A DNA stretch of 52,624 bases from CAZZIQ01 sp964654355 (GTDB taxonomy: Bacteria; Pseudomonadota; Gammaproteobacteria; GCF-002020875), in assembly GCA_964654355.1 (NCBI GenBank), contig CAZZIQ010000004.1, forward strand, positions 1 to 52,624, written 5' to 3'. A model generated the notes under the pieces. That model saw only the letters and a program-made list of their open reading frames with translations, was not told the origin of the DNA and ran no database searches. Shown here piece after piece: positions 17,880-26,852 of the stretch. Within the stretch, counting starts at the first letter, position 1. Each line of letters begins with the position of its first letter. A program made the position numbers and the translations under genes.

Positions 17880-17955
17880 TGGTGGGTCGTCGGAGACTCG
17901 AACTCCGGACCAATGGATTAAAAGTCCACTGCTCTACCAACTGAGCTAACGACCC
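17880..17955 (-). tRNA. tRNA-Lys (anticodon TTT)
   Basis: Read on the minus strand: acceptor GGGTCGT pairs with ACGACCC, D arm TAGCTCAGTTGGTAGAGCA, anticodon loop CTTTTAA with anticodon TTT, T arm GGAGTTCGAGTCTCC, then discriminator A and an encoded CCA. Total 76 nt. It lies between queC and pgi, as in pseudomonads. Confidence 0.97.
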
Positions 17956-17993
17956 GGCAAAGCGCGGCATTGTCCCTGTTGCGGGCGATGAGC

Positions 17994-18728
17994 TCAAGTC
18001 TTGACCTCATCCAAAGATGCGTGCTGCGCCTGATAGCGGGTCGGATCCGACACACCAGCAGCCATAAAACCGGCAGCACGCAGACGACACGCGTCGCAAC
18101 GACCGCAGGCGCGCCCGGCATCATCGGCCTGGTAACACGACACCGTCTCGGCAAAATCGACGCCCAGGGCCTGTCCGCGCTGAATGATCTCAGCCTTGCT
18201 CCAATGCAGCAGCGGCGCCTCAATCCGTAATTGCGCGCCTTCCACGCCCATCTTGGTAGCCAGATTCGCAGTTGCCGCAAACGACTCAAGGAAGTCCGGC
18301 CGGCAATCCGGATAACCCGAATAATCCACCGCATTGGCGCCGATATAAATCACCTCAGCGCCTAAGACTTCCGCCCAAGCGGTCGCGAGTGACAGAAAAA
18401 TCAGGTTGCGTGCCGGAACATACGTGACCGGAATCTGCTCGCTGGAGACCGGAGCATCGGGCGCGTCCTCAGGCACAGCCAGGTTGGCATCGGTTAGAGC
18501 CGACCCCCCCAATGCACCCAAACCTACGGGTATCACGCGATGCTCAAACGCGCCACCCGCCGCTACCACGCGCGCAGCCGCCTGCAGCTCGGCACGATGG
18601 CGTTGGCCATAATCAAAACTCAGCGCATAACAAGAAAAACCGGCAGACCGCGCAATGGCTAAGGTTGTGGACGAATCCAATCCACCCGAGACCAGCACAA
18701 CCGCACGCTTTTGCGCAACTTTGCTCAT
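17994..18728 (-). CDS. queC: 7-cyano-7-deazaguanine synthase QueC
   Basis: Converts 7-carboxy-7-deazaguanine to preQ0 with ATP and ammonia in queuosine biosynthesis. It has 244 residues from ATG 18728, whose ATGA overlaps the queE stop; QueE makes its substrate, so the pair is coupled biochemically and translationally. It has the PP-loop SGGLDSSTT near residue 14 and a zinc cluster of cysteines, one in VSCYQAD and the rest in ACGRCDACRLR. ATP-pyrophosphatase motifs (FDYGQRHRAEL; PARNLIFLSLATAWAE) are intact. Confidence 0.96.
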   Translation of the reverse strand: MSKVAQKRAVVLVSGGLDSSTTLAIARSAGFSCYALSFDYGQRHRAELQAAARVVAAGGAFEHRVIPVGLGALGGSALTDANLAVPEDAPDAPVSSEQIPVTYVPARNLIFLSLATAWAEVLGAEVIYIGANAVDYSGYPDCRPDFLESFAATANLATKMGVEGAQLRIEAPLLHWSKAEIIQRGQALGVDFAETVSCYQADDAGRACGRCDACRLRAAGFMAAGVSDPTRYQAQHASLDEVKT

Positions 18729-19402
18729 CGCCCCTTTGCATCCTGCCACAGCAATTTATGCAACTGCAGCTGCAGGCGCACCGGCAAACGATCGGCGACG
18801 ATCCAATCGGCCAACTCGGTTGGGTTTAGCTGATCCGCAACCGGCGAGAACCAAATCTCCGGGCGTTCACCGCGTGCTTGCTGCAACAGCCCGAAGTCCT
18901 GCAACTGCGCAACCGCCCAGTCGTAATCGTTCCGATCTGCTAAGACAAACTTCAGTTGATCCTGCGGGGTCAGCACCTTGAGGTTATCCCAGCGATTCTT
19001 CTCCGACTCACCTGAGCCTGGACATTTCACATCCACCACTCGTGATACCCGCGCATCCACGGCGCTGACATCCAGAGCGCCACTGGTTTCCAACGAGACT
19101 TCATAACCGGCGTCACACAAAGCCGCGAGCAAGATCAATCCGTTTTTTTGCGCAAGCGGCTCACCGCCAGTAACACATACCGCAGTCACACCAAAGTCTG
19201 CGACCGTACTCAAGATCGCATCCAAAGACAGGCTTTCGCCGCCCTGAAAGGCATAGGCCGTATCACACCAGGAACAGCGCAGGGGGCAGCCAGTGAGACG
19301 CACAAAAACGGTGGGCAATCCAGCCGTCGCTGCCTCGCCTTGCAAGGAGAAAAAAATTTCGGAGATGCGCAGATTGAGCGCTGTTTCAGTGCGTGCGTGC
19401 AT
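18725..19402 (-). CDS. queE: 7-carboxy-7-deazaguanine synthase QueE
   Basis: A radical SAM enzyme that contracts 6-carboxy-tetrahydropterin to 7-carboxy-7-deazaguanine. The cluster motif is CPLRCSWC (Cys39, 43, 46), the regular CX3CX2C; it has 225 residues, near the usual size. IFFSLQGEAATAGLP and VCVTGGEPLAQ are the family N-terminal and SAM-binding motifs. ATG 19402 is preceded directly by an in-frame GTG (19405). It begins 16 bp after cpoB, at the end of the tol-pal run, an order found in pseudomonads. Confidence 0.95.
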   Translation of the reverse strand: MHARTETALNLRISEIFFSLQGEAATAGLPTVFVRLTGCPLRCSWCDTAYAFQGGESLSLDAILSTVADFGVTAVCVTGGEPLAQKNGLILLAALCDAGYEVSLETSGALDVSAVDARVSRVVDVKCPGSGESEKNRWDNLKVLTPQDQLKFVLADRNDYDWAVAQLQDFGLLQQARGERPEIWFSPVADQLNPTELADWIVADRLPVRLQLQLHKLLWQDAKGR

Positions 19403-19418
19403 CACGCGTCTCGAATCG

Positions 19419-20120
19419 TTATGGCAACGATTTCAGGCGCTCACGCGCGCGCTTAGCAAGATCGGCATCACGGCTCATACCCAATTTTTCCAGCAAAGGC
19501 CGTGCTGCCTCGGCTTGTTTCAACTCAAGCAACGAGAACGCTTCTTTGAGTTGACCTGCTTCAGCTTTTGGACTGGACGCATAATTGTTTTGAAGCGCAC
19601 GAAAGGCCTTCAAAGCCTCATCGTATTTACCACGAACGTAGAAGCTTTCACCGAGCCAATATTGCGCATGGCCCGCATACTGCCCAGACGGGAAGTCTTG
19701 CAGAAATGCAGTCAGCTTCTTCTCTGCCTCCGCATACTTTCCCTCACGTAATAGGTCATAAGCTAATTTATACGCTGGCCATTCCTTGTCTTCTGCAGCA
19801 GGTGAAGCGGATACCTCTTTTGCTACTGAACCAGACACGGCAGACGTTGCTGGCGCCGCTGTTACTGACTGCAAACGCTGCTCTAGATCACCATAGAGTG
19901 TAGTCTGACGTTGCTCTAGCTGTTTCTGCTCATGCCGCAACTCTTCCATTGCACCATTCAAGCGCTGAATTTCTTCCCGTGCTGCACGCAACTCCTGCGC
20001 CATTTCCGCCAAGGTATTGAGTTGGCGCTCGGCTCGATCCATGCGTAGATCGAGTGATTGCTGCGCCATAACTGGCATGGCAAACACAAGCAAAAGAAGA
20101 CCTGAAAAAGAACGCGACAT
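19419..20120 (-). CDS. cpoB: Cell division coordinator CpoB (YbgF)
   Basis: A periplasmic protein that links Tol-Pal to peptidoglycan synthesis (PBP1B-LpoB) during constriction, as shown in E. coli. ATG 20120 gives 233 residues with a signal peptide ending at MPVMA, a coiled coil (about 20-75; RMDRAERQLNTLAEMAQEL) and C-terminal TPRs (about 110-230; YKLAYDLLREGKYAEAEKKL, HAQYWLGESFYVRGKYDEAL). It starts 11 bp after the pal stop and completes the tolQRAB-pal-cpoB set. Confidence 0.95.
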   Translation of the reverse strand: MSRSFSGLLLLVFAMPVMAQQSLDLRMDRAERQLNTLAEMAQELRAAREEIQRLNGAMEELRHEQKQLEQRQTTLYGDLEQRLQSVTAAPATSAVSGSVAKEVSASPAAEDKEWPAYKLAYDLLREGKYAEAEKKLTAFLQDFPSGQYAGHAQYWLGESFYVRGKYDEALKAFRALQNNYASSPKAEAGQLKEAFSLLELKQAEAARPLLEKLGMSRDADLAKRARERLKSLP

Positions 20121-20131
20121 CACAACACTCA

Positions 20132-20677
20132 CTAGCGGATGTAGATCAACTCGACGCGACGGTTCTGCTGCCAAGACAACTCATCGCGCCCAAGGCTGAG
20201 GGGGTTTTCTTCGCCATAGCTATGCACTTGCACCTGCTCTTCGGCAACACCTTCGGTACGTAAAATCTCTAGCGTACTGCGCGCACGACGCTCGCCTAAA
20301 GCAAGGTTGTATTCGCGCGAACCACGCTCATCTGCATGGCCTTCCAGACGCAGCTTCACCGAGGGGTTCATCGCTGCATACATGCCATGCGCACGTAAGG
20401 CGTTCAAATCACCAGCACGCAAGACATCACTATCAAAATCAAAGTAGAACACGCGCGTCAGCGGTAAACCTGCATCATCAATCAATTCACCTGCACCCGA
20501 ATCCAGGCGATAGCTGCGCATTCCAGCGGCACCCCCCAGTGCTGTAGCCCGCGCAGACTCATCCTGTACATCCGGCAATGTTCCGAGCGGATTCGATAGA
20601 GTTCCGCAGCCAGCCAAGCCGAGACTGATAGCCCCCGCAGCAACCACGGAAGTAAATCGTGCAAATGAAGTCTTCAT
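20132..20677 (-). CDS. pal: Peptidoglycan-associated lipoprotein Pal
   Basis: An outer-membrane lipoprotein of 181 residues that binds peptidoglycan and TolB. ATG 20677 has AGAGG about 9 bp upstream; an in-frame TTG at 20683 is less likely. The lipobox is LAGC near residue 23. The OmpA-C-like domain has the meso-DAP-binding motif LRLEGHADERGSREYNLALG and RRVELIY near the end. It depends on Lgt and LspA, both encoded in this window. Confidence 0.96.
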   Translation of the reverse strand: MKTSFARFTSVVAAGAISLGLAGCGTLSNPLGTLPDVQDESARATALGGAAGMRSYRLDSGAGELIDDAGLPLTRVFYFDFDSDVLRAGDLNALRAHGMYAAMNPSVKLRLEGHADERGSREYNLALGERRARSTLEILRTEGVAEEQVQVHSYGEENPLSLGRDELSWQQNRRVELIYIR

Positions 20678-20773
20678 GTCCAAATCCTCTCTACGATGAA
20701 TGATGTAAAGACGCTGCTCTGGGGCAGTTCAATTCAATTCTGATATGTCGATCCTACGCACACATACACGCGC

Positions 20774-22057
20774 TTACGGCAAATACGGCGACCAGGCCGG
20801 CTCACGGATATCTTGTCCACCGAGGCTCACCTTTTGACGAATACGGCCATCGATCGAAACAATCTCGAGAACCCCACGATCTCCCTGAATCGTTGCATAA
20901 GCCACCATTGTACCGTTCGGGGCGACCGACGGTGATTCATCTAAAGGGTTGCCGCTCAGCAACTGCAGCTGCCCGCGCGCCGGATCTAGGGTCGCTACCC
21001 GATATTTCCCCTCATTCGCATGCAACAGGACGATAAGCTCACTCCCCGGAACGATCGCCGGGCTGGCGTTGTAACGCCCCTCAAAACTGAGGCGTTCTGC
21101 ACGTCCACCCTCCGCGCCCACACGATAAATCTGCGCAGATCCGCTGCGATCCGACAAATAGATCAGGCTCTTGCCATCTTCGCTCCAGACCGGCTCGGTG
21201 TCGGTCGCGGGGTTTTGGGTAATGCGCTTCAATGCCCCAGAGGCCAAGTTCTGTACATACACTTCCGGGTTGCCGTCACGCGAGGTTGAAAACGCCAGTT
21301 TTTTACCGTCAGGCGACCATGCAGGGGCACTATTTCGCCCTGGAAAATCGGCGATTTTGCGGCGCTCCCCAGAGGCCAAGCTCTGCACCCAAATGGAGGC
21401 ACGATCGGCCTGTTCGAATGACACATACGCCATCTGCTCGCCATCAGGCGACCATGCTGGTGACAGAATCGGCTGGCGCGAGGTCAACAAGACCTGTTCG
21501 TTCTCCCCATCGATATCAGCAACCTTGAGCTGATATCGACGATTTTCCAGTGTGCGGCCTTCCTGACTGACATAGGCAATGCGCGTTCCAAAGGCGCCGG
21601 AAACCCCCGTCAGCGCCTCAAACACTGCATCACTGATGCGATGAGCAACGCGGCGCAAACCCGCTTCGGCAATCTCGAAGCCACCCCCCTGCAAGCGACG
21701 GCCCTGCCACGCATCCACCAATTCATATTCAACCTGAATGCGCCCAGCGGAAGCCGGCTGCATACGGCCAATTACCACAATCGGGATGTCCAGCACACGC
21801 CACTCTGCCGGCTTCACCTCACTCAACTGATTAGGCCGCATCGGCAAATCATTGGCATTGACGGGGGCAAAACGACCACTCAAACGCAGGTCATTGGCAA
21901 TGACCGCGGCAGGATTCAAACGTCCTTGGGCCGTACCACTCTGCATAAACGGAACCACCGCAATCGGCTGCGCGGTTTCCGTGCCGCCGGTTATGACGAT
22001 GTTCAACGCCCAAGTCGGCGCAGCAAAAAGCACAAAAACCCAACTTAACCAACGCAT
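20774..22057 (-). CDS. tolB: Tol-Pal system beta-propeller protein TolB
   Basis: A periplasmic protein that shuttles between Pal and TolA. ATG 22057 gives a clean signal peptide (RWLSWVFVLFAAPTWA) and 427 residues, near the 430 of E. coli; a GTG/ATG pair at 22097-22102, overlapping the tolA stop, would add an unlikely leader. The mature protein has an N-terminal anticodon-binding-like domain and a six-bladed propeller with repeated PAWSPDG segments. AAGG lies 8 bp upstream of the start. Confidence 0.95.
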   Translation of the reverse strand: MRWLSWVFVLFAAPTWALNIVITGGTETAQPIAVVPFMQSGTAQGRLNPAAVIANDLRLSGRFAPVNANDLPMRPNQLSEVKPAEWRVLDIPIVVIGRMQPASAGRIQVEYELVDAWQGRRLQGGGFEIAEAGLRRVAHRISDAVFEALTGVSGAFGTRIAYVSQEGRTLENRRYQLKVADIDGENEQVLLTSRQPILSPAWSPDGEQMAYVSFEQADRASIWVQSLASGERRKIADFPGRNSAPAWSPDGKKLAFSTSRDGNPEVYVQNLASGALKRITQNPATDTEPVWSEDGKSLIYLSDRSGSAQIYRVGAEGGRAERLSFEGRYNASPAIVPGSELIVLLHANEGKYRVATLDPARGQLQLLSGNPLDESPSVAPNGTMVAYATIQGDRGVLEIVSIDGRIRQKVSLGGQDIREPAWSPYLP

Positions 22058-22098
22058 ACGCAACACCTTTGATTCATCCTTGCTTATTTGCACCCACA

Positions 22099-23061
22099 TC
22101 ACTCTGCTGCAGAAAACGTGAACTCGAACTGACGAAACTGCGCATTAAACAGCTCCCGATCATCCGGGATTGGCAGTGGTGAAGCGGCTTGTACTGCCCG
22201 CAATGCAGACTGATCGAACAGCGTTACACCACTTTCTTTACGCAACTCCACACTCTGCACCGAGCCATCCGGTAACAAATTCACACGCAAAACCACCTGT
22301 GCGGTTTCAGGTAGACCGGCCGGACGCTGCCATTTTCCACGCACCTTATTTTGAATTTGCAGCTGAACTTGCTGCGATGTCGTCAGCCACGCCGCCTCTT
22401 TCGCTGCTTGAACACGCGCCGCCTCTTCCGCCTGGATCGCGTCTCGGAGCTCCCGCTCACGCGCCGCTTTTTCTTCGGCCTGGCGTTGTTCTGCGCGCTT
22501 CTTCTCCTCAAGCCTCTTTTGTTCTTCTCGTTTCTTCAGCTCCTCGGCTTTTTTCGTTTCGGCTTCGGCCTTCGCAGCCTTGTCTTTCTCGGCTTTCTCC
22601 TTCGCGGCACGCTCTAAGGCAAGCCTTTTCTTCTCTGCTTCTTGGCGCGCTTTCTTTTCCACCGCAAGCTTCTTCTGCTCCTCAGCACGTTGCTTTTTGA
22701 GCTCAGCCAGCCGCTGTTGTTCAAGTTTGGTCTGCTCCGCCGCCTTGCGGCGCGCCTCATCCACAGCACGTTCGCGCTCGCGGAGTTGCTGCATAGCCTC
22801 TTGGACCTGTGCTTCATCCACAGCATGCGCCCGGATCACCGGCTGCACTGGCTCCGGAACAGGCTCACTGGGCAACCACAACCCACCCGAAAACAACAGC
22901 AGCAATAACATCAAATGCAACAGAACCGAGTGCGTCCAGGGAGAACCACGCCATTTTTCTGGTAACAATGCCAAGACTGGGCCTGTGATCCGCTGTAACG
23001 GCTGCGAGAGACTCTGCACCCGTTTGGCAAGCCTCTGCCAATTCCAACCCATGCCACGCAT
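22099..23061 (-). CDS. tolA: TolA, energy-transducing membrane-anchored protein
   Basis: Bridges the TolQR motor to TolB-Pal. It has 320 residues from ATG 23061, overlapping the tolR stop by one base (TGATG). It shows one transmembrane helix (about 46-66, HSVLLHLMLLLLLFSGGLWL), a long Lys/Glu/Ala-rich coiled coil (about 85-225), and a TonB-like C-terminal domain (VQLQIQNKVRGKWQRP; VVLRVNLLPDGSVQSVEL). The repetitive charged segment is low complexity and is expected to vary between species. Confidence 0.95.
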   Translation of the reverse strand: MRGMGWNWQRLAKRVQSLSQPLQRITGPVLALLPEKWRGSPWTHSVLLHLMLLLLLFSGGLWLPSEPVPEPVQPVIRAHAVDEAQVQEAMQQLRERERAVDEARRKAAEQTKLEQQRLAELKKQRAEEQKKLAVEKKARQEAEKKRLALERAAKEKAEKDKAAKAEAETKKAEELKKREEQKRLEEKKRAEQRQAEEKAARERELRDAIQAEEAARVQAAKEAAWLTTSQQVQLQIQNKVRGKWQRPAGLPETAQVVLRVNLLPDGSVQSVELRKESGVTLFDQSALRAVQAASPLPIPDDRELFNAQFRQFEFTFSAAE

Positions 23062-23489
23062 CAACGCCGCCCCGGCTGATCGGTGACCAGTCCGACGTTT
23101 TCGACACCACTGCGCTGCAACAAAGCCATAACCTCAACGACCTTGCCGTAGTCGACTTTATGATCGCCGCGCACCAGAACCGGAGCCGTCGGGCGAAGGC
23201 GCAAGACTGCTGCAACCCGCGCCTGAATCTCTTTGCCATCCAAAGCTTGGCTGCTATCTCCACCGATATTCAGGTGGTAGCTTCCATCGCGTCGAACCGA
23301 GACCACCACCGGCTCATTCTGCGCATCCGCTACAGCCCTAGCATCCACCTGAGGAAGCTCCACTTGTACCCCCTGCGTGAGCAGGGGTGCCGTCACCATA
23401 AAGATGACCAGCAACACCAACATCACATCAATGTAGGGCACCACGTTAATTTGAGCCATCGGCTTGCGGCGAATCCGAGCGTGCGCCAT
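23061..23489 (-). CDS. tolR: Tol-Pal system protein TolR
   Basis: A 142-residue ExbD/TolR stator protein. The single transmembrane helix holds the proton-carrying aspartate (VVPYIDVMLVLLVIFMVTAP), and the periplasmic domain ends in a segment GKVVEVMALLQRSGVENVGL that matches the family. It forms the proton-driven motor with TolQ (11 bp upstream) and acts on TolA (1-base overlap downstream). Confidence 0.96.
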   Translation of the reverse strand: MAHARIRRKPMAQINVVPYIDVMLVLLVIFMVTAPLLTQGVQVELPQVDARAVADAQNEPVVVSVRRDGSYHLNIGGDSSQALDGKEIQARVAAVLRLRPTAPVLVRGDHKVDYGKVVEVMALLQRSGVENVGLVTDQPGRR

Positions 23490-23500
23490 CCGATCAATCC

Positions 23501-24175
23501 TTACTCATGCGACTGGCGCTGCAGGATGCTAGTGAATTCTTCAAGGAAGGATTCATAGCGCGTGGCCAAGCGCTCCACTTCTGTGGTAAAGCGGTTATAG
23601 AAAATTACGCCAGGGATGGCTGCAAAGAGACCAATCGCCGTCGCGATCAGCGCTTCTGCAATCCCCGGAGCTACCATCGCCAGCGTGGCATTTCCGGTTG
23701 CACCCAAGGCACGGAACGAATTCATAATGCCCCACACCGTACCGAACAACCCAATGTAGGGACTGGTGGAACCAACAGTGGCCAAGAACGGCAAACGCGT
23801 TTCGAGACGATCAATCTCACGACTAAAGACAACGCGCATGGCACGGTTTGCCCCATCCACCGCATCACGTGGACTCAGATCGGTACGCTTGCGCAAACGC
23901 GCATACTCTTTAAAGCCCGCATCAAAAATCCCTTCCATGCCGTGCAGAGGCTCGTTCCGTGACGCAAGCTCGGTGTAGAGCTGCGTCAAGTCTGTGCCTA
24001 CCCAAAAGCGGTCTTCAAATGCAATCGCATCATTAACAGCGTCTCGCAAAGCGCGAAACTTTTCGATAATGAACGACCATGACACCACCGAGGCTGCAAT
24101 CAACAACAGCATAATCAGCTGCACGACAAAACTGGCTTCCCAGATCAGTCGAAATACGGACAAATCGCTATGCAT
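23501..24175 (-). CDS. tolQ: Tol-Pal system motor protein TolQ
   Basis: A 224-residue ExbB/MotA-type polytopic protein. It has three transmembrane segments: SFVVQLIMLLLIAASVVSW near 15-34, then two after residue 130 in the SPYIGLFGTVWGIMNSF and IATAIGLFAAIPGVIFYN stretches. Conserved Thr and Pro residues of the ion pathway are present. It lies 17 bp after ybgC, at the head of the tolQRAB genes. Confidence 0.96.
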   Translation of the reverse strand: MHSDLSVFRLIWEASFVVQLIMLLLIAASVVSWSFIIEKFRALRDAVNDAIAFEDRFWVGTDLTQLYTELASRNEPLHGMEGIFDAGFKEYARLRKRTDLSPRDAVDGANRAMRVVFSREIDRLETRLPFLATVGSTSPYIGLFGTVWGIMNSFRALGATGNATLAMVAPGIAEALIATAIGLFAAIPGVIFYNRFTTEVERLATRYESFLEEFTSILQRQSHE

Positions 24176-24192
24176 GCCTTACCTCATCTTAT

Positions 24193-24642
24193 TCAGTCGG
24201 ACAGTGCCGCTGAGCCCTCTTGAAATGTAGCCAGAGATTGTTGCAAATCATCGGGGATCTTGGCCGGACGTCCCGAGGAAATCTGAATACAAGCCACCTG
24301 AACCCGCCCTTCACTCAAAGTCTGCCCTTGATCACTGGTCAATACCTGAACGAATGTCACGCGCGCGCGTCCAAGCTCGGCAAGCGCTGAGCGCACTTCA
24401 AGCAACTGGTTAAATCGTGCGGATCCGCGGTAATCAATCTCAGCGCGGCGGACCACAAATGCCAAGTCTCGTTCTACGGCCAACGCATCCAATTCAAAAC
24501 CCAAAGCGCGCAACCACTCAGTGCGCGCACGCTCAAAGTACTTCAAATAATTGGCGTAATACACCATGCCCAATGCATCGGTGTCTTCGTAATAAACCCG
24601 CAACGGCCAGACAAAGGTGTGTCGAGAATCAACCTCACTCAT
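24193..24642 (-). CDS. ybgC: Acyl-CoA thioesterase YbgC
   Basis: A hotdog-fold thioesterase of 149 residues, regularly the first gene of the tol-pal operon. The catalytic motif is YYEDTDALGMVYYANYLKYFERARTEW, with the essential aspartate in DTDALG. E. coli YbgC acts on short or long acyl-CoA/ACP and associates with phospholipid synthesis; its link to Tol-Pal is unresolved. ATG 24642 lies inside the ruvB 3' end (8-base overlap), so expression is coupled to ruvB; an in-frame TTG at 24648 is less likely. Confidence 0.94.
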   Translation of the reverse strand: MSEVDSRHTFVWPLRVYYEDTDALGMVYYANYLKYFERARTEWLRALGFELDALAVERDLAFVVRRAEIDYRGSARFNQLLEVRSALAELGRARVTFVQVLTSDQGQTLSEGRVQVACIQISSGRPAKIPDDLQQSLATFQEGSAALSD

Positions 24643-25675
24643 CGACAAATAAATCCGCTTTCTGGGGTGCTTTGAGGCCTAGATGGATCCAGGCAGCACG
24701 GGTTGCGATGCGCCCGCGAGGCGTGCGCTGCATCAAGCCCTCCTGCACTAAATAGGGCTCAATCACATCTTCCAATGTGCCCCGCTCTTCGCCCACGGCT
24801 ACAGCAAGACTATCAATCCCCACTGGGCCGCCATCAAACTTATGCAACAACGCATCCAGCAATCGACGATCGAGCGCATCCAACCCTTTGGCATCCACAT
24901 TGAGCAATTCCAAGGCCTGGCGAGCAAGATCAGCGGTAATCACGCCATCACCTTTCACTTCAGCAACGTCTCGCGCACGGCGCAACAAACGATTGGCGAT
25001 ACGCGGTGTACCGCGAGAGCGCCGTGCAATTTCTTGCGCAGCTTCCATGTCCGTCTCCACCTTCAGCAAACGTGCTGAACGCGCAACAATGCCGGTTAGA
25101 TCAGCAACGTTGTAAAACTCTAAACGCTGCACGATGCCAAACCGATCGCGCAAGGGCGAGGTCAGCAGTCCTGCACGTGTAGTTGCACCCACCAGCGTAA
25201 ACGGCGGCAAATCCAGCTTGATCGAACGTGCTGCGGGGCCCTCACCAATCAAGATATCGAGCTGGCCATCTTCCAATGCCGGATACAGCACCTCTTCCAC
25301 CACTGGACTCAGGCGATGAATCTCATCAATAAACAGCACATCACGCGCTTCGAGATTGGTAAGCAGCGCTGCCAAATCGCCCGGACGCTCCAACACGGGC
25401 CCTGAGGTCTGGCGCAGATTCACCCCAAGCTCATGCGCAATCACATGCGACAGCGTGGTCTTGCCGAGGCCCGGCGGACCAAAAATCAACACATGATCCA
25501 ATGCCTCGCCACGATTACGCGCCGCCGAGATGAAGATCTCCATTTGTGCACGCACAGCATCCTGACCCTGATAGTCCGCAAGCGACTTGGGGCGAATGGC
25601 CCGATCCAGCGCCTCCTCTCCACGTTCAGCAGAAGGAGCAATGATGCGCTGCACAACCGAATCGGAATCACTCAT
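24635..25675 (-). CDS. ruvB: Holliday junction branch migration ATPase RuvB
   Basis: The AAA+ motor of branch migration, 346 residues. Walker A is GPPGLGKTTL (near 66), Walker B LFIDEIHRL, sensor 1 GATTRAG, and a C-terminal winged helix (RLLDALLHKFDGGPVGIDSLA; RTPRGRIATRAAW). Its ATGA overlaps the ruvA stop. Confidence 0.97.
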   Translation of the reverse strand: MSDSDSVVQRIIAPSAERGEEALDRAIRPKSLADYQGQDAVRAQMEIFISAARNRGEALDHVLIFGPPGLGKTTLSHVIAHELGVNLRQTSGPVLERPGDLAALLTNLEARDVLFIDEIHRLSPVVEEVLYPALEDGQLDILIGEGPAARSIKLDLPPFTLVGATTRAGLLTSPLRDRFGIVQRLEFYNVADLTGIVARSARLLKVETDMEAAQEIARRSRGTPRIANRLLRRARDVAEVKGDGVITADLARQALELLNVDAKGLDALDRRLLDALLHKFDGGPVGIDSLAVAVGEERGTLEDVIEPYLVQEGLMQRTPRGRIATRAAWIHLGLKAPQKADLFVDE

Positions 25676-26280
25676 GGCCGAACGCTCGCCCGCAGCGCTT
25701 CCCGAATCAGGTGCTCAGCGGTCGCTTCGGCTTCGACCTCAACTGCGCGCACCATCTTGCTCGCCTCAGCTGGCTTGTAGCCCAAAGCAACCAAGGCATG
25801 CATCGCCTCGGTAGCAGGATCCTGTACAACGGCGGCTTGCGGCGCAGCACTCACGGCCACCGCACCGGCTAAAGACCAGTCCTCTAGGCGATCGCGCATT
25901 TCTACCAACAAACGCTCCGCCGTCTTACGTCCAATGCCAGGCAAACGCGTTAATGAAGTGGCATCTTCACATTGCACACAAGTCGCAAACTCATCCGGAC
26001 GCATGCCCGAAAGAATCGCCAGTGCCAGCTTGGCACCCACGCCACTAATACGAATCAAAGAACGGAATAAACGACGTTCGCTATCTGAAGCAAAGCCATA
26101 CAAGAGCTGTGCGTCTTCACGTACCACCATGTGCGTCAGCAACGTCACCGACGCGCCAACTTCGGGCAAGTTGTAGAAAGTCGACATCGGCGCCGCCACC
26201 TCGTAACCGACACCATGAACATCAAGCAACAGATCCGGAGGACGTTTCTCGAGCAGCACACCATGCAAACGACCAATCAT
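25672..26280 (-). CDS. ruvA: Holliday junction DNA-binding protein RuvA
   Basis: A 202-residue junction-recognition protein (203 in E. coli). It has an N-terminal OB fold (MIGRLHGVLLEKRPPDLLLD), helix-hairpin-helix motifs (ISGVGAKLALAILSG; LPGIGRKTAERLLVEM), and the C-terminal RuvB-binding domain (ALVALGYKPAEASKMV). ATG 26280 overlaps the ruvC stop by one base (TGATG); a longer upstream extension in frame has no homology. Confidence 0.97.
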   Translation of the reverse strand: MIGRLHGVLLEKRPPDLLLDVHGVGYEVAAPMSTFYNLPEVGASVTLLTHMVVREDAQLLYGFASDSERRLFRSLIRISGVGAKLALAILSGMRPDEFATCVQCEDATSLTRLPGIGRKTAERLLVEMRDRLEDWSLAGAVAVSAAPQAAVVQDPATEAMHALVALGYKPAEASKMVRAVEVEAEATAEHLIREALRASVRP

Positions 26281-26795
26281 CAGCGCGCTCTCCCTCGCCG
26301 CCATTGATTCACGCCGGTCATCGCCGCAAGCCCCTGTGCACGATGCGCATGACACAACGCACACGCCAATGCATCCGCTTGGTCAGCCTGCAATTCACCC
26401 AGGTTTAACAGCAGACGCACCATGTGCTGGACCTGCTCCTTCGCGGCTCCGCCTTTTCCGACCACCGCCTGCTTAATCTCGGCAGGGGTGTACTCAAAAA
26501 CTGGAACGCCCGATTCAATAGCCGCGGCAATAATGGCACCACGCGCTTGACCTAGTTTTAGCGCAGAATCGGCATTACGATGCATAAACACGTTTTCGAT
26601 CGCCACTTGATCTGGAGCCGATTGCGCGATCACCTCACGCACGCCTCGAAACAACTCGCCGAGTCGCTCAGGCAAAGATTCAAGCTTGGGACGGACGGTG
26701 CCAGATTCGACATGTAGATTTTTTCCGGCGACCACATCAATCACACCAAAGCCAGTGATGCGCGAGCCGGGGTCAATACCGAGGATGCGTGACAT
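26280..26795 (-). CDS. ruvC: Crossover junction endodeoxyribonuclease RuvC
   Basis: The Holliday-junction resolvase, 171 residues. Acidic active-site residues appear in ILGIDPGSRITGFG (Asp8), VAIENVF (Glu) and DQADALACALCH (Asp pair). It is first of the ruvCAB set and 57 bp downstream of yebC, the common gammaproteobacterial order. ATG 26795 is the natural start. Confidence 0.97.
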   Translation of the reverse strand: MSRILGIDPGSRITGFGVIDVVAGKNLHVESGTVRPKLESLPERLGELFRGVREVIAQSAPDQVAIENVFMHRNADSALKLGQARGAIIAAAIESGVPVFEYTPAEIKQAVVGKGGAAKEQVQHMVRLLLNLGELQADQADALACALCHAHRAQGLAAMTGVNQWRRGRAR

Positions 26796-26852
26796 GGGCA
26801 GGAATCATGCCACATCCCCCGCATCCAAACCGGGATAAATTTTGCTGTCAGC

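Noticed and set aside
17880..19402. Functional link between queC/queE and the adjacent tRNA-Lys
   Set aside because: Queuosine is placed in tRNAs with GUN anticodons (Asp, Asn, His, Tyr), not tRNA-Lys(UUU). The order is simple synteny, as in pseudomonads.
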